Source of the DNA: Candidatus Palauibacter polyketidifaciens
GTDB lineage: Bacteria > Gemmatimonadota > Gemmatimonadetes > Palauibacterales > Palauibacteraceae
DNA: 64,000 nucleotides
Assembly (NCBI RefSeq): GCF_947581785.1
Contig: NZ_CANPVO010000019.1
Location: 1-64,000 of the forward strand
Direction of reading: 5' to 3'
Of the stretch, positions 32,170-40,853 are shown in pieces. Numbering within the stretch: the stretch's first letter is position 1; each line of letters begins with the position of its first letter. Made by a program: the position numbers and the translations under genes. The notes beneath the pieces were generated by a model, which saw only the letters and a list, made by a program, of their open reading frames with translations, had not been told where the DNA came from and did not search any database.

Positions 32170-34818
32170 GTGCCCGTGCTATCCACGCTCGCGCTCGCTG
32201 CCGCGATCCAGCTGCCCGCCCAGGCGCAGGAACTCGTGCCCGGAACGCGCTACGACCCCGACATCCCGACGCTCGAAGAGGTGGCGGGACACGGCTTCCG
32301 CGAGGTCGTCACGCCGCCGGACGACGTGATCCGGTACATCGAAGCGCTCGCCGCGGCGGCGCCGGAGCGGACGCGTCTGATCCAGTACGCGGAGAGCTGG
32401 GAGGGGCGGCCGCTCGTCGTCCTCGTCATCGGTTCGGCGGAACGCATGGCGCGGCTCGACGAGGTCAAGGCCGGGATCGCGCGGCTCGCGGATCCCCGCC
32501 GCCTCTCCGACGAGGAGGCGGAGGCGCTGCTGGCCGAGCTTCCGGTCGTCACCGCGCTGATGCACTCGATTCACGGCGACGAGATCAGCCCCAGCGGCGC
32601 GGCAATGGCCGAAGCCTATCACCTGCTCGCGGCGACGGGGGATCCGGACGTCGACCTCATCCTCTCGGAGTCGCTCGTCCTCATCGATCCCCTCGAGAAC
32701 CCGGACGGGCGGAACCGCTTCGTGTACCAGAACTCGGTCGCGCAGGCGCGCTGGCCGGACGAGGCCCGCGTCTCCGCCGAGCACGACCCGCCGTGGCCCG
32801 GCGGCCGCGGCAACCACTACCTGTTCGACCTCAACCGGGACCTCTTCATCCAGAGCCAGGTCGAGACCCGGGGGAAGGTGGACGTCTTTCTCGAATTCCG
32901 GCCCCACATTGTCGCGGACCTGCACGAGATGGGAGGGGACGCGACCTACTTCTTCCCGCCGACGGCGCCGCCCTCCAACCCCTGGTTCGGGGAGCGGCAG
33001 GTTGCGCTCATGGACGTGTTCGGGGAGGCGATCGCGGCGCGCTTCGACGCACGCGGGTTCGCGTACTTCAACCGGGACGTGTACGACCTCTTCTATCCGG
33101 GGTACGTGGACATGTGGCCGATGGGTTACGGCGCGCTCGGAATGACGTACGAGCAGGCGGGTTCGGGGGGCCTCAGGCTCCGGCAGTCGGATGACGATCT
33201 GCTCACCTACGGCGACGGCGTGCTGCACCACTTCACGGCGGGGATCGAGACCGCGCTCACGGCCGCGCGGAACCGGGACCGGATCCTGCGGGACTACCTG
33301 GCGTACCTGCGCGAGGGGATCGCGCTCGGAGAGCGGGGGCCGGCCGAGATCGTGCTGCACTCGGCGCACGACCCGGGGATGGCGGAGCGGCTCGCCCTCA
33401 TGCTCGTCGAGAACGGGATCGAGGTGTTTCGTGCCGCCGGTCCGGTGACGGCCGACGACCGGACGCTGCCCGCCGCTTCGAGCTTCATCGTGCCGCTCGA
33501 CCAGCCCGCGCACCGCCTCATTCACAACCTGCTCGACGCGCACGTTCCGATGGAGGAGGAGTTCGTGCAGCGGCAGATCGAGCGCCGCGCGAACCGGCAG
33601 CCGGACGAGATCTACGACCTGACGGCGTGGAGCCAGCCGCTGCTCTGGGACGTGGAGGCGATCGAGACCGCGGCGACGGGGGCACGGGGCGCGGCGTTGA
33701 CCGCGAGCGACGCCGCCGCGCGTCCGGAGGTGGCCGGCGACGCGGGCGGAGTCGAGTCCGCCGACCCGCTGCCCGAGGCGCTCGTCGGTTACCTCGTCCC
33801 GTGGGGCACGAACGGGGCCGCGGCGGTCGCCGAGGCGCTGCGCGAGGGCCTCCGCGTCCGGGCCGCCGGTGCGGAGTTCACGCTGGACGGCCGCCGCTTC
33901 GGCGTCGGCACCGCCATCCTCCGGTCAGCCGAAAACGGCCCGGATCTGCGCCACCGCCTGGCCGGCATCGCCGCCCGGCACCGCGCCGAGGTCGTGCCCA
34001 TCGACGACGCGTACGTGCGCGAGGGCATGTCGCTCGGCAGCCGTTACGTCCGGGCGCTGCGCGAGCCGCGCGTGCTCCTCGTCTACGACGCCCCGGGCGG
34101 GAGCTACTCCGTGGGCTGGACGCGCTACGTCCTCGAGCGGCGCTACGGCCAGCGCGCGACGGCCGTGCGGGCGTCCAGCCTCGGCCGGGCGCGGCTCTCC
34201 GACTACGACGTGGTCGTGTTCCCGAGCGGCAACTACGGATCCGCGGTCGGCGAGGGGATGCTGGACCGTCTCCGCGCCTGGATGCGCGATGGCGGCACGC
34301 TGATCACGATGGCGGAGTCATCCCGCTGGGCCTCGCGGGCGGGGCTCCTCGCCACCGACACCGAGCGCCGGGGCGGCCGCGCCGAGGGCGACGACCCGCC
34401 GGAGCCCGAAACCCCCGAGCAACCCATCGAGTACCTCGATGCGATCTCTCCCGCAGACGAATCGCCGGAGGGCGTGCCCGGCGCGATCCTGCGCACGCTG
34501 CTCGACACGGAACACTGGCTCGCCGCCGGCACCGATGGCGAGATCGGCGTCCTCGTCACGGGCTCCCGCGTCTTCCGTCCGGTCACGCTCGACGAGGGCA
34601 CGAACGTGGGACGCTACGCCGACCTCGAGGATCTCGTCCTGAGCGGCATCGTGTGGGAGGAGTCGCGCCCGCAACTGGCGAGCAAGGCCTTCCTCATCCA
34701 CCAACCCGTCGGCCGCGGCCAGCTCGTCGCCTTCGCCGAAGACCCGAACTACCGCGCCTACACCGAGGCGACGCAACTCCTGTTCATGAACGCCGTCCTC
34801 CTCGGCCCCGGCCGCTAG
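32170..34818 (+). CDS. Exported M14-family zinc carboxypeptidase
   Basis: 882 aa from GTG 32170, with GGAG just upstream; ATG 32168 is out of frame. A short signal peptide ends LPAQAQE. The zinc site is visible: HxxE in MHSIHGDE near residue 131 and the third ligand in VADLHEMGGD near residue 255. DPLENPDGRNRF and LFDLNRDLF are typical of M14 proteins of this long bacterial type, and MTYEQAGSGG provides the probable catalytic Glu. The C-terminal third (LLVYDAPGGSYSVGW, VVFPSGNYG, GGTLITMAESSRW) resembles a glutamine-amidotransferase-like domain. It should trim peptides outside the cytoplasm. Divergent from the Nramp-like gene. Confidence 0.9.
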   Translation: MPVLSTLALAAAIQLPAQAQELVPGTRYDPDIPTLEEVAGHGFREVVTPPDDVIRYIEALAAAAPERTRLIQYAESWEGRPLVVLVIGSAERMARLDEVKAGIARLADPRRLSDEEAEALLAELPVVTALMHSIHGDEISPSGAAMAEAYHLLAATGDPDVDLILSESLVLIDPLENPDGRNRFVYQNSVAQARWPDEARVSAEHDPPWPGGRGNHYLFDLNRDLFIQSQVETRGKVDVFLEFRPHIVADLHEMGGDATYFFPPTAPPSNPWFGERQVALMDVFGEAIAARFDARGFAYFNRDVYDLFYPGYVDMWPMGYGALGMTYEQAGSGGLRLRQSDDDLLTYGDGVLHHFTAGIETALTAARNRDRILRDYLAYLREGIALGERGPAEIVLHSAHDPGMAERLALMLVENGIEVFRAAGPVTADDRTLPAASSFIVPLDQPAHRLIHNLLDAHVPMEEEFVQRQIERRANRQPDEIYDLTAWSQPLLWDVEAIETAATGARGAALTASDAAARPEVAGDAGGVESADPLPEALVGYLVPWGTNGAAAVAEALREGLRVRAAGAEFTLDGRRFGVGTAILRSAENGPDLRHRLAGIAARHRAEVVPIDDAYVREGMSLGSRYVRALREPRVLLVYDAPGGSYSVGWTRYVLERRYGQRATAVRASSLGRARLSDYDVVVFPSGNYGSAVGEGMLDRLRAWMRDGGTLITMAESSRWASRAGLLATDTERRGGRAEGDDPPEPETPEQPIEYLDAISPADESPEGVPGAILRTLLDTEHWLAAGTDGEIGVLVTGSRVFRPVTLDEGTNVGRYADLEDLVLSGIVWEESRPQLASKAFLIHQPVGRGQLVAFAEDPNYRAYTEATQLLFMNAVLLGPGR

Positions 34819-34897
34819 GGCTCGCGGGTCTTCCTCCGAGCCGGAAATTGCAAAACCACGACCACAGACGTTGCAGATCGCCAAACGGGCCCGTCGC

Positions 34898-34919
34898 CGG
34901 GGCGCGAAAACGCCCCGGC
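34898..34919. terminator. Hairpin between convergent peptidase genes
   Basis: CCGGGGCG-CGAAAA-CGCCCCGG is a perfect 8-bp stem with a 6-nt loop, flanked by a further GGGCC/GGCCC pair. It sits in the 117-nt gap between the convergent M14 and S9 genes and probably stops transcripts from both sides. Confidence 0.6.
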
Positions 34920-34935
34920 CGGCCCGATTTGATCG

Positions 34936-37014
34936 TCAGGAGCTGGCGTCGTCGGAGACGGCGCGGGTGGTGTCGTCGTCGTGCGTGCCGAACTTCTCGA
35001 ACCAGGTGCGCAGGAAGAGCTGCGTGCGCAGGAAGTTCGACGGCGTGCTGCTCGTCCCGTGCCACTCGTTGCGGAAGCGGATCATCGCCGTCGGCACCCG
35101 CTCCATCTTGAGCGCCTGGTAGTACTCCTCCGTCTGCGGCATCGGCGTCCGCAGGTCCATCTCCCCCGTCATGAGCATGGTCGGCGTCGTCACGTTGCCC
35201 ACGTACATGAGCGGCGAGCGGCGCAGGTGCTCGGAGGGATCGTCCCACGGGAAGTGCTCGAAGTTGCGGTACCAGCCGGGGCCGTCCGTCGTCCCCACGA
35301 AGGAGAGCCAGTTCGTGACCGGGCAGTTCGCCGAGGCGGCCCGGAAGCGGTCGGTGTGGCCGACGACCCATGAGGTGAGCACGCCGCCGCCGGAGCAGCC
35401 GTACACGAACATGTTGTCCTCGTCGACGTAGCCGCGCTCGATGACCTCGTCCACGCCCGCCATCAGGTCATCGAAATCCTGCGACGGATAGGCGTTCTTG
35501 ATCGCGTTCCCGAAGTCCGTCCCGTACCCGGAGCTGCCGCGCGGGTTGGTGTAGACGACGACGTAGCCGTTCGCGGCGTGCTCCTGCCAGCCGAAGTTGA
35601 ACCCGGTGTTGTACATCCCGTGCGGTCCGCCGTGGATCGACAGGATGAGCGGATACTTCTTCGACGGATCGAAGTCGGGCGGCTTCACGATCCAGCCCTG
35701 GATGTCCCAGTCGCCCACCGACTTGTACCAGATCTCCTCGACCTCGCCGAGCGTGACGCCCGCCAACACGTCGTCGTTCACGTTCGTGAGCTGCATGACG
35801 TTGCCGCCGTCGTCGAGATCGAAGGAGACGACGTCGCCGGGACCGTGCGGCTCGGTCAGCGTGCCCATCGCCTTCCCGTCGTCCGTGAAGGAGCTGAGGC
35901 TGAGGAGGTGGTTGCCGCTCGTCACCTGCGTCACGCCGCCATCCACGGAGGCGAAGTGCAGGTTGCGCGTGCCCTCGCGGTTCACGTTGAAGTAGACGCC
36001 GCTCCCGTCGGGCGCCCACATGAGCTGCGGGCTCCCCCGCATGCCGCGGTCGAAGTCGCCCGAAATCTGACGCACGCCGGAGCCGTCCGGGTTCATCACG
36101 TAGAGGTGGGAGTTCCGGTAGGTGTCGTCGTTCCAGTCCTGTCCGGAATAGGCGACGAGGCTGCCGTCGGGCGAGGGATAGGCGCCCCCGTCCGGCCCGT
36201 GCCGCGTCGTGAGCTGCCGGATCGCGCCCGAGGCGACGTTCACCGCGTAGATCTCGGACTCGCGCCAGTTGTACTCGGAGTCCTCCTCCCGCAGCGACGA
36301 GAAGTAGATCTCGGTCCCGTCCGCGCTCCACTGGGGGTTGCCGTGGTTCCACATGCCGTCGGTGAGCTGCCGCGGCGTGCCGCCATCGGCCGGGACGACG
36401 AAGACGTGGGAGTGGCCCTGGTCGACGTATCCGCGGCGGTCCTGACGGTAGTCCATGCGGGTGACGATCTTCGGGCCTTCCGTCCACTTCGCGCCGTCCG
36501 GGCGGCTCGGCAGGTCGATCGGCCAGCTCTCCTCGTCCTCGACCAGCATCGTGAACGCGATGTGCGTGCCGTCCGGCGACCAGCGCAGGCTGCCGGGCGA
36601 GTGCTCCAGCCGCGTGATCTGGGTCGTCGCGCCCTCCGCGTCCATCCAGCGCACGAAGATCTGCGAGCCCTCCGGCTCACCCGACGCCGTGAAGGCGATG
36701 CGCGTGCCGTCCGGGGACCAGATCGCGCCGGACCCGTCGATCAGCTCCCGCTTGCGGGTGCCGTCGGCGTTCATGATGTAGAGCGTGGACTCCCAGCGGT
36801 CGTTGATCTGGTCGATCCAGCCGCGCGTGTAGACGACGTGGCGGCCGTCCGGGGAGATCTGGGGATTGGATACCCGTTCCCAGTCCATGTACATGTCGAG
36901 GGAGAGGGTTTTCATCCCGTCGCCGTTCTGGGCCGAAACCGGCGCGGAGTCGGCCAGGCCGAAGAACGAGAGGAGAACGAGACTCGCAAGAGCGATGCGG
37001 GCGGCGCGATACAT
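34936..37014 (-). CDS. Exported S9-family peptidase (dipeptidyl/acylaminoacyl type)
   Basis: 692 aa from ATG 37014, preceded by AGGAGG. The signal peptide ends ADSAPVSAQN. The N-terminal two thirds is a WD40/PD40 propeller (PQISPDGRHVVYTRGW, WSPDGTRIAFTASG, WSADGTEIYFSS). The catalytic domain has PLILSIHGGPHGMY, GYVVVYTNPRGSSGYG, the nucleophile Ser in YGCSGGGVLTSW, Asp in TGEMDLRTP and His in RNEWHGTSS. The Cys before the Ser is unusual; GxSxGG normally reads GGSYGG or similar. It should cleave peptides in the periplasm or outside. Convergent with the M14 peptidase gene. Confidence 0.93.
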   Translation of the reverse strand: MYRAARIALASLVLLSFFGLADSAPVSAQNGDGMKTLSLDMYMDWERVSNPQISPDGRHVVYTRGWIDQINDRWESTLYIMNADGTRKRELIDGSGAIWSPDGTRIAFTASGEPEGSQIFVRWMDAEGATTQITRLEHSPGSLRWSPDGTHIAFTMLVEDEESWPIDLPSRPDGAKWTEGPKIVTRMDYRQDRRGYVDQGHSHVFVVPADGGTPRQLTDGMWNHGNPQWSADGTEIYFSSLREEDSEYNWRESEIYAVNVASGAIRQLTTRHGPDGGAYPSPDGSLVAYSGQDWNDDTYRNSHLYVMNPDGSGVRQISGDFDRGMRGSPQLMWAPDGSGVYFNVNREGTRNLHFASVDGGVTQVTSGNHLLSLSSFTDDGKAMGTLTEPHGPGDVVSFDLDDGGNVMQLTNVNDDVLAGVTLGEVEEIWYKSVGDWDIQGWIVKPPDFDPSKKYPLILSIHGGPHGMYNTGFNFGWQEHAANGYVVVYTNPRGSSGYGTDFGNAIKNAYPSQDFDDLMAGVDEVIERGYVDEDNMFVYGCSGGGVLTSWVVGHTDRFRAASANCPVTNWLSFVGTTDGPGWYRNFEHFPWDDPSEHLRRSPLMYVGNVTTPTMLMTGEMDLRTPMPQTEEYYQALKMERVPTAMIRFRNEWHGTSSTPSNFLRTQLFLRTWFEKFGTHDDDTTRAVSDDASS

Positions 37015-37101
37015 GATGACCTCCTGCCGAAAGCGGGATATGTGCAGATCTGCAACGTACACGGGGGAATGTGGGGAAGGAAACCATCGGGGCGGCGCGG
37101 A

Positions 37102-37134
37102 CGCCGGCGTGCGTGCCGGCGTGGTGCCGGCGCG
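37102..37134 (+). repeat. Short GCCGGCG repeat in a divergent promoter region
   Basis: GCCGGCG occurs three times at roughly 14-nt spacing, with linking GTG and CGTG, in the 217-nt gap between the divergent S9 and FG-GAP/LVIVD genes. It could be protein-binding sites or simple sequence. No gene is visible in the gap. Confidence 0.35.
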
Positions 37135-37191
37135 GGCGCTGGCGTCTCCGCCCGGTGGGAACGCAGCTTGCATGCGATGGTCGTCTGCATG

Positions 37192-37205
37192 TGTCATCGA
37201 TGACA
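37192..37205. promoter_or_regulatory. 14-bp perfect palindrome upstream of the FG-GAP/LVIVD gene
   Basis: TGTCATCGATGACA is fully self-complementary and lies 26 nt before ATG 37232. TGTCA half-sites of this type are used by GntR- and FNR/CRP-like regulators among others. An operator role is inferred. Confidence 0.45.
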
Positions 37206-37231
37206 GGACGGAATTTCGGGAGAGGGATCTC

Positions 37232-39580
37232 ATGAATCGGCGAATTCTTTTGGTGGCAGCGGGGCTGGCGCTGGCGGGTCCGGCGGTCGTGGGCGCGCAG
37301 CAGTTCGGCGGTGCGCTGGCCTTGAGCGGCGACCAGGTGCTGGTGGGCGAGGCGGGCAACGGCACGATGTCCGGCATCGTGTGGATCTACGGCCGCACGG
37401 CCTCGGGCTGGGCGGAGACGGGGCGGGTCACGGTCTCCGACGAAGTGCGCGTCCCGGATGGGTTCGGCCGCGCGATCGCCACGCGGGGGAACTGGCTGTG
37501 GGCGGGCGCGCCGCTCGAAGCGGACGGGGCCGGCGCGGTGTACGTGTTCCTCGCGGACGGAGCGGGGGGCTGGGAGCAGGTCGACCGGCTCGATGCGCCG
37601 GAGGGCGCGGCGGCCTTCGGGAGCGCGATCGCCCTGGCCGAGGGCGTCGCGATCGTGTCCTCCCCCGGAGCGGACGACGGACGAGGGGCGGTGTTCTCGT
37701 ATACGCTCGACTCTGACGGGACCGCATCCGCGGGCATGGCGCTGCGGCGGAGGGAGAACGTGGCGACCGAGGGATTCGGCGCAGCGCTGGCCTTCGACGG
37801 CGAGACGCTGCTGGTCGGCACGCGGGACGCGGGTGACGCGCCGCCGGTCGTGTTCGCGTTCGAGCGCGACGGTGCGGGGGCGTGGATGGCCGAGGGCACG
37901 CTCGAGGCCGCGTCGCTGCCGGAGCGCAGCGGCTACGGCGCCTCGCTCGCCGTTCGGGACGGCTTCGCCCTCGTGGGCGCTCCGAGGCTCAGGGAGAGCG
38001 GCGGGGCGGTGTTCGCCTTCTCTCGCGGGGCGGACGGCTGGGCGATGGAAGCCCGCCTCGGCCCGCTCCTGCCCGAACCCAACGCGCAGTTCGGGTCCTC
38101 CCTCGGCTTCGACGGCAACGACATCCTCATCGGGGCTTCGGGCAGCGGCATGGGCGCCGGCACCCTGTATGCCTACCGGCGCGATGCGGCCGGGGAGTGG
38201 AGCGACGCGTCCATCCTCCTTCGGTCTCCTCTGGGCGACCGCTCCGGTTTCTCCGGCGCGGCCCACGTCTCCGGCGACCACCTCGTCGTCGGCGCGACCG
38301 GCATGGATTCCGGGGCGGGCGCCGCCGTCGTCTACGAGCGCTCGGCCGCCGGCACCTGGGAGGAGGGCGGCACGCTCGTCAACGACTACCGCGGCTTCCC
38401 CGCGATCGCCGGCGAGGAGATCGAGTGCAGCGAGGGGCACGCGGATGTGTTCGAGTGCCGGGACGTGAACATCACCGCCTTCATGCCGATCAAGGATCTC
38501 GGCGGCACCCGGGCCACGCGCGTCAACGACATCTGGGGCTGGACCGACCCGGAGACGGGGCGCGAGATCGCGATCGTCGGCCGTACGGACGGCACGTCGT
38601 TCGTCGACGTCAGCGACCCGTACCACCCGCGCTTCCTCGGCGACCTGCCCGCCACCGAGGGGTCGCGGCACATGATCTGGCGCGACATCAAGGTGTACCG
38701 CGACCACGCCTACATCGTCGCGGACGCGGCGCTCGAGCACGGCGTGCAGGTGTTCGACCTCCGGCAGCTGCGCGACGTGGGGGCGGAACCCGTGACCTTC
38801 GGGGAGACGTTCCTCTATGACGGGATTCACTCGGCCCACAACATCGTCATCAACGAGGAGACCGGCTTCGCCTATGCCGTCGGGAACAGCGGCGGAGGCG
38901 AAACCTGCGGCGGCGGCCTCCACATGATCGATCTCTCGGAGCCGGCCCAGCCCGTCTTCGCCGGCTGCTTCGCGCAGGAGGGGACGGGACGCCGGGGCAC
39001 GGGTTACGTGCACGATGCGCAGTGCGTCATCTACCGCGGCCCCGACACCGAACACGCGGGCAAGGAGATCTGCCTGGGTTCGAACGAGACGGCGTTCAAC
39101 ATCGCGGACGTGAGCGACAAGGACGCGCCGGTCGGTCTCGCCACGATCGACTATCCGAACGTCGCGTACGCGCACCAGGGCTGGCTCACCGACGACCACC
39201 GCTACTTCTACATGAACGACGAGGGGGATGAGCCGCAGGGTCTTGTGGAGGGGACGCGCACGCTGGTGTGGGATGTGACGGACCTCGACGATCCGATTCT
39301 CGTCACCGAGTACATCGCGGAGACGACGGCCACCGATCACAACCTCTACGTTGTCGGCGACCTCATGTACCAGTCGAACTACTCCGCCGGCTTCCGCGTC
39401 CTCGACATTTCGGACCCGGAGAACCCGGTCGAGATCGGCTTCTTCGACACCTCGCCCTACCAGGGGGGCGCGTCGTGGAGCAACTACCCCTACTTCGAGA
39501 GCGGGACGATCGCGGTGACGGGGACGGGTGACGGGCTCTTCCTGCTCAAGAACATGGCGAGACCCCGCCTCGTGCCGTGA
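37232..39580 (+). CDS. Exported FG-GAP-like plus choice-of-anchor B (LVIVD) propeller protein
   Basis: 782 aa with a signal peptide (LLVAAGLALAGPAVVGAQQ). The first 380 residues hold about seven integrin-like FG-GAP blades: ALSGDQVLVGEAGNG, ALAEGVAIVSSPGADDGRG, ALAFDGETLLVGTRDAG, SLAVRDGFALVGAPRL, SLGFDGNDILIGASGSGMG, HVSGDHLVVGATGMDSG. The last 400 residues are a choice-of-anchor B domain closely matching the lipoprotein at 12651-13952, with shared NDIWGWTDP, GGETCGGGLHMIDLS, RGPD-EHAG-EIC and HQGWL-DDHRYFY. It overlaps the DCC gene by 4 nt. Likely a surface-exposed binding protein; function unknown. Confidence 0.87.
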   Translation: MNRRILLVAAGLALAGPAVVGAQQFGGALALSGDQVLVGEAGNGTMSGIVWIYGRTASGWAETGRVTVSDEVRVPDGFGRAIATRGNWLWAGAPLEADGAGAVYVFLADGAGGWEQVDRLDAPEGAAAFGSAIALAEGVAIVSSPGADDGRGAVFSYTLDSDGTASAGMALRRRENVATEGFGAALAFDGETLLVGTRDAGDAPPVVFAFERDGAGAWMAEGTLEAASLPERSGYGASLAVRDGFALVGAPRLRESGGAVFAFSRGADGWAMEARLGPLLPEPNAQFGSSLGFDGNDILIGASGSGMGAGTLYAYRRDAAGEWSDASILLRSPLGDRSGFSGAAHVSGDHLVVGATGMDSGAGAAVVYERSAAGTWEEGGTLVNDYRGFPAIAGEEIECSEGHADVFECRDVNITAFMPIKDLGGTRATRVNDIWGWTDPETGREIAIVGRTDGTSFVDVSDPYHPRFLGDLPATEGSRHMIWRDIKVYRDHAYIVADAALEHGVQVFDLRQLRDVGAEPVTFGETFLYDGIHSAHNIVINEETGFAYAVGNSGGGETCGGGLHMIDLSEPAQPVFAGCFAQEGTGRRGTGYVHDAQCVIYRGPDTEHAGKEICLGSNETAFNIADVSDKDAPVGLATIDYPNVAYAHQGWLTDDHRYFYMNDEGDEPQGLVEGTRTLVWDVTDLDDPILVTEYIAETTATDHNLYVVGDLMYQSNYSAGFRVLDISDPENPVEIGFFDTSPYQGGASWSNYPYFESGTIAVTGTGDGLFLLKNMARPRLVP

Positions 39581-40050
39581 ACCAGGCGGCTGGAACCGGC
39601 GACCGGAGCCCCCGGACCGACGACCCGGGTCCGGAGGGCCCCGTCGTCCTCTTCGACGGCGTCTGCAACCTGTGTGCGGGCGCCGTCCGCTTCATCATCC
39701 CGCGGGACAGGCGGGGCCGCTTCCGTTTTGCCGCGCTCCAGTCCCATGCCGCCCGGAGGATTCTCGCAAGCGCCGGCGCGCCGCGACCGAAAGCGGGAGA
39801 ACCGCCCGCATCCCTGATGCTCGTCGCGAACGGACGCACCCACGTGCGGAGCGGAGCCGCGCTTCGCATCGCGGCGGGACTCGACGGTGGATGGCCGCTG
39901 CTCGCGGTCTTCCTGGTCATCCCCGCCCCGCTGCGCGATCTCGCCTACCGGTTCGTGGCCCGGAACCGCTACCGCTGGTTCGGGAAGGAGACGGCCTGCG
40001 AACTGCCCCGGAACGAGGAGAGCCGGCGATTCGTCGATGCTGAGGAGTAG
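39577..40050 (+). CDS. DCC-family (DUF393) thiol-disulfide oxidoreductase-like protein
   Basis: 157 aa from GTG 39577, overlapping the LVIVD gene stop (GTGA). The defining motif VVLFDGVCNLCAGAVRF (DxxCxxC) lies near residue 27. Further family features are FRFAALQSHAARRIL, a hydrophobic LLAVFLVIPAPLRDLAYRFVARNRYRWFG segment near the C-terminus (given here as PLRDLAYRFVARNRYRWFG) and a late Cys. A redox role is inferred from the CxxC; its partner may be the Cys-containing propeller protein it is coupled to. Confidence 0.9.
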   Translation: MNQAAGTGDRSPRTDDPGPEGPVVLFDGVCNLCAGAVRFIIPRDRRGRFRFAALQSHAARRILASAGAPRPKAGEPPASLMLVANGRTHVRSGAALRIAAGLDGGWPLLAVFLVIPAPLRDLAYRFVARNRYRWFGKETACELPRNEESRRFVDAEE

Positions 40051-40090
40051 GTCGTCAAACCGTTTACGACCTCAAACCGCTCCTGCAGTC

Positions 40091-40498
40091 CTACAGGGAA
40101 CCCCGTGGGGCCACCCACTCGGTAACCTGTCCCGTGACGGCCGCGATCGTGTCAAAATCCGCAGCGTAGTGGAGAACGGTCAGGTTCGAGGCCTCAGCAA
40201 CGGCGGCAATAATCAGGTCAGCGATCGGCACCCGGTGCTGCGCCCGGCCGGCGAGCAGTCCCTGCACTGTGATGGCCCGTTGGAAGATCGCTTCCGTGAG
40301 TGGCACGTGACGGTACGCCAGGGTACGCCGGGCCCGCGCTCGCCCGTGCTCCTCGCCATTGCGAGTGGAATAGAGAACTTCAAGGTCGATGATGGCGCAG
40401 GTCGTCGCCTGGCCCGCCTCGATGACCGGCGTGAGTCGTGCGTGGACCCGGGGATGGGCCATGCGGGCCAGCGCGCTCTTGTCGATGAGATAAGGCAC
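40091..40498 (-). CDS. vapC: VapC-type PIN-domain toxin RNase
   Basis: 135 aa. PIN acidic residues are visible: Asp in PYLIDKSALARM near residue 6, Glu in IIDLEVLYST, Asp in PIADLIIAAVAEA near residue 95 and Asp in HYAADFDTIAAVTGQ near residue 115. It follows the antitoxin by 21 nt. VapC toxins cleave tRNA or rRNA when released from the antitoxin (family knowledge); the target here is unknown. Confidence 0.92.
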   Translation of the reverse strand: MPYLIDKSALARMAHPRVHARLTPVIEAGQATTCAIIDLEVLYSTRNGEEHGRARARRTLAYRHVPLTEAIFQRAITVQGLLAGRAQHRVPIADLIIAAVAEASNLTVLHYAADFDTIAAVTGQVTEWVAPRGSL

Positions 40499-40519
40499 TC
40501 GCGTTCGACCCGGCCTGGT

Positions 40520-40729
40520 TCAGGAACGCCAGGCGCCGGCCATGACCTTCTCGTTCGACAGTTCGAGCCCGTCCATCGTCGTCAGGGCCTCGATCTCCTC
40601 GCGTCGCGCCTCCCGCCGCAGGACTTCACGCAAGGCGGAGTCGATCGTCTCCTTGATGGAAGACGTCCCAAGGAGGATCCGCACTTGCTCGATGAGCCCG
40701 TCGTCGATTTCGACGCTGGTTTTTCTCAC
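40520..40729 (-). CDS. vapB: VapB-type antitoxin
   Basis: 69 aa from GTG 40729. MRKTSVEIDDGLIEQVRILLG followed by TSSIKETIDSALREVLRRE is the RHH antitoxin pattern; the C-terminus ends GLELSNEKVMAGAWRS, the probable toxin-binding tail. The upstream gap (40730-40853) holds a GGTCAC direct repeat near 40732-40748 and AT-rich stretches that may form the promoter and operator. First gene of the vapBC pair. Confidence 0.9.
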   Translation of the reverse strand: MRKTSVEIDDGLIEQVRILLGTSSIKETIDSALREVLRREARREEIEALTTMDGLELSNEKVMAGAWRS

Positions 40730-40853
40730 TCGGTCACTCGCTGGTCACCGCGGGAAGATATACAACCCACGACGATTGATATGTCCATCCCAAGAACGTC
40801 AAGATATCATGCGGTCTCGCGTCGTCCCTCAGGGGGTGTCGTCGGCCGGTCCT

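Noticed and set aside
36677-39340. 887-codon minus-strand open frame
   Set aside because: Antisense to the FG-GAP/LVIVD gene, which has a signal peptide and clear repeats. No motif on the minus strand.
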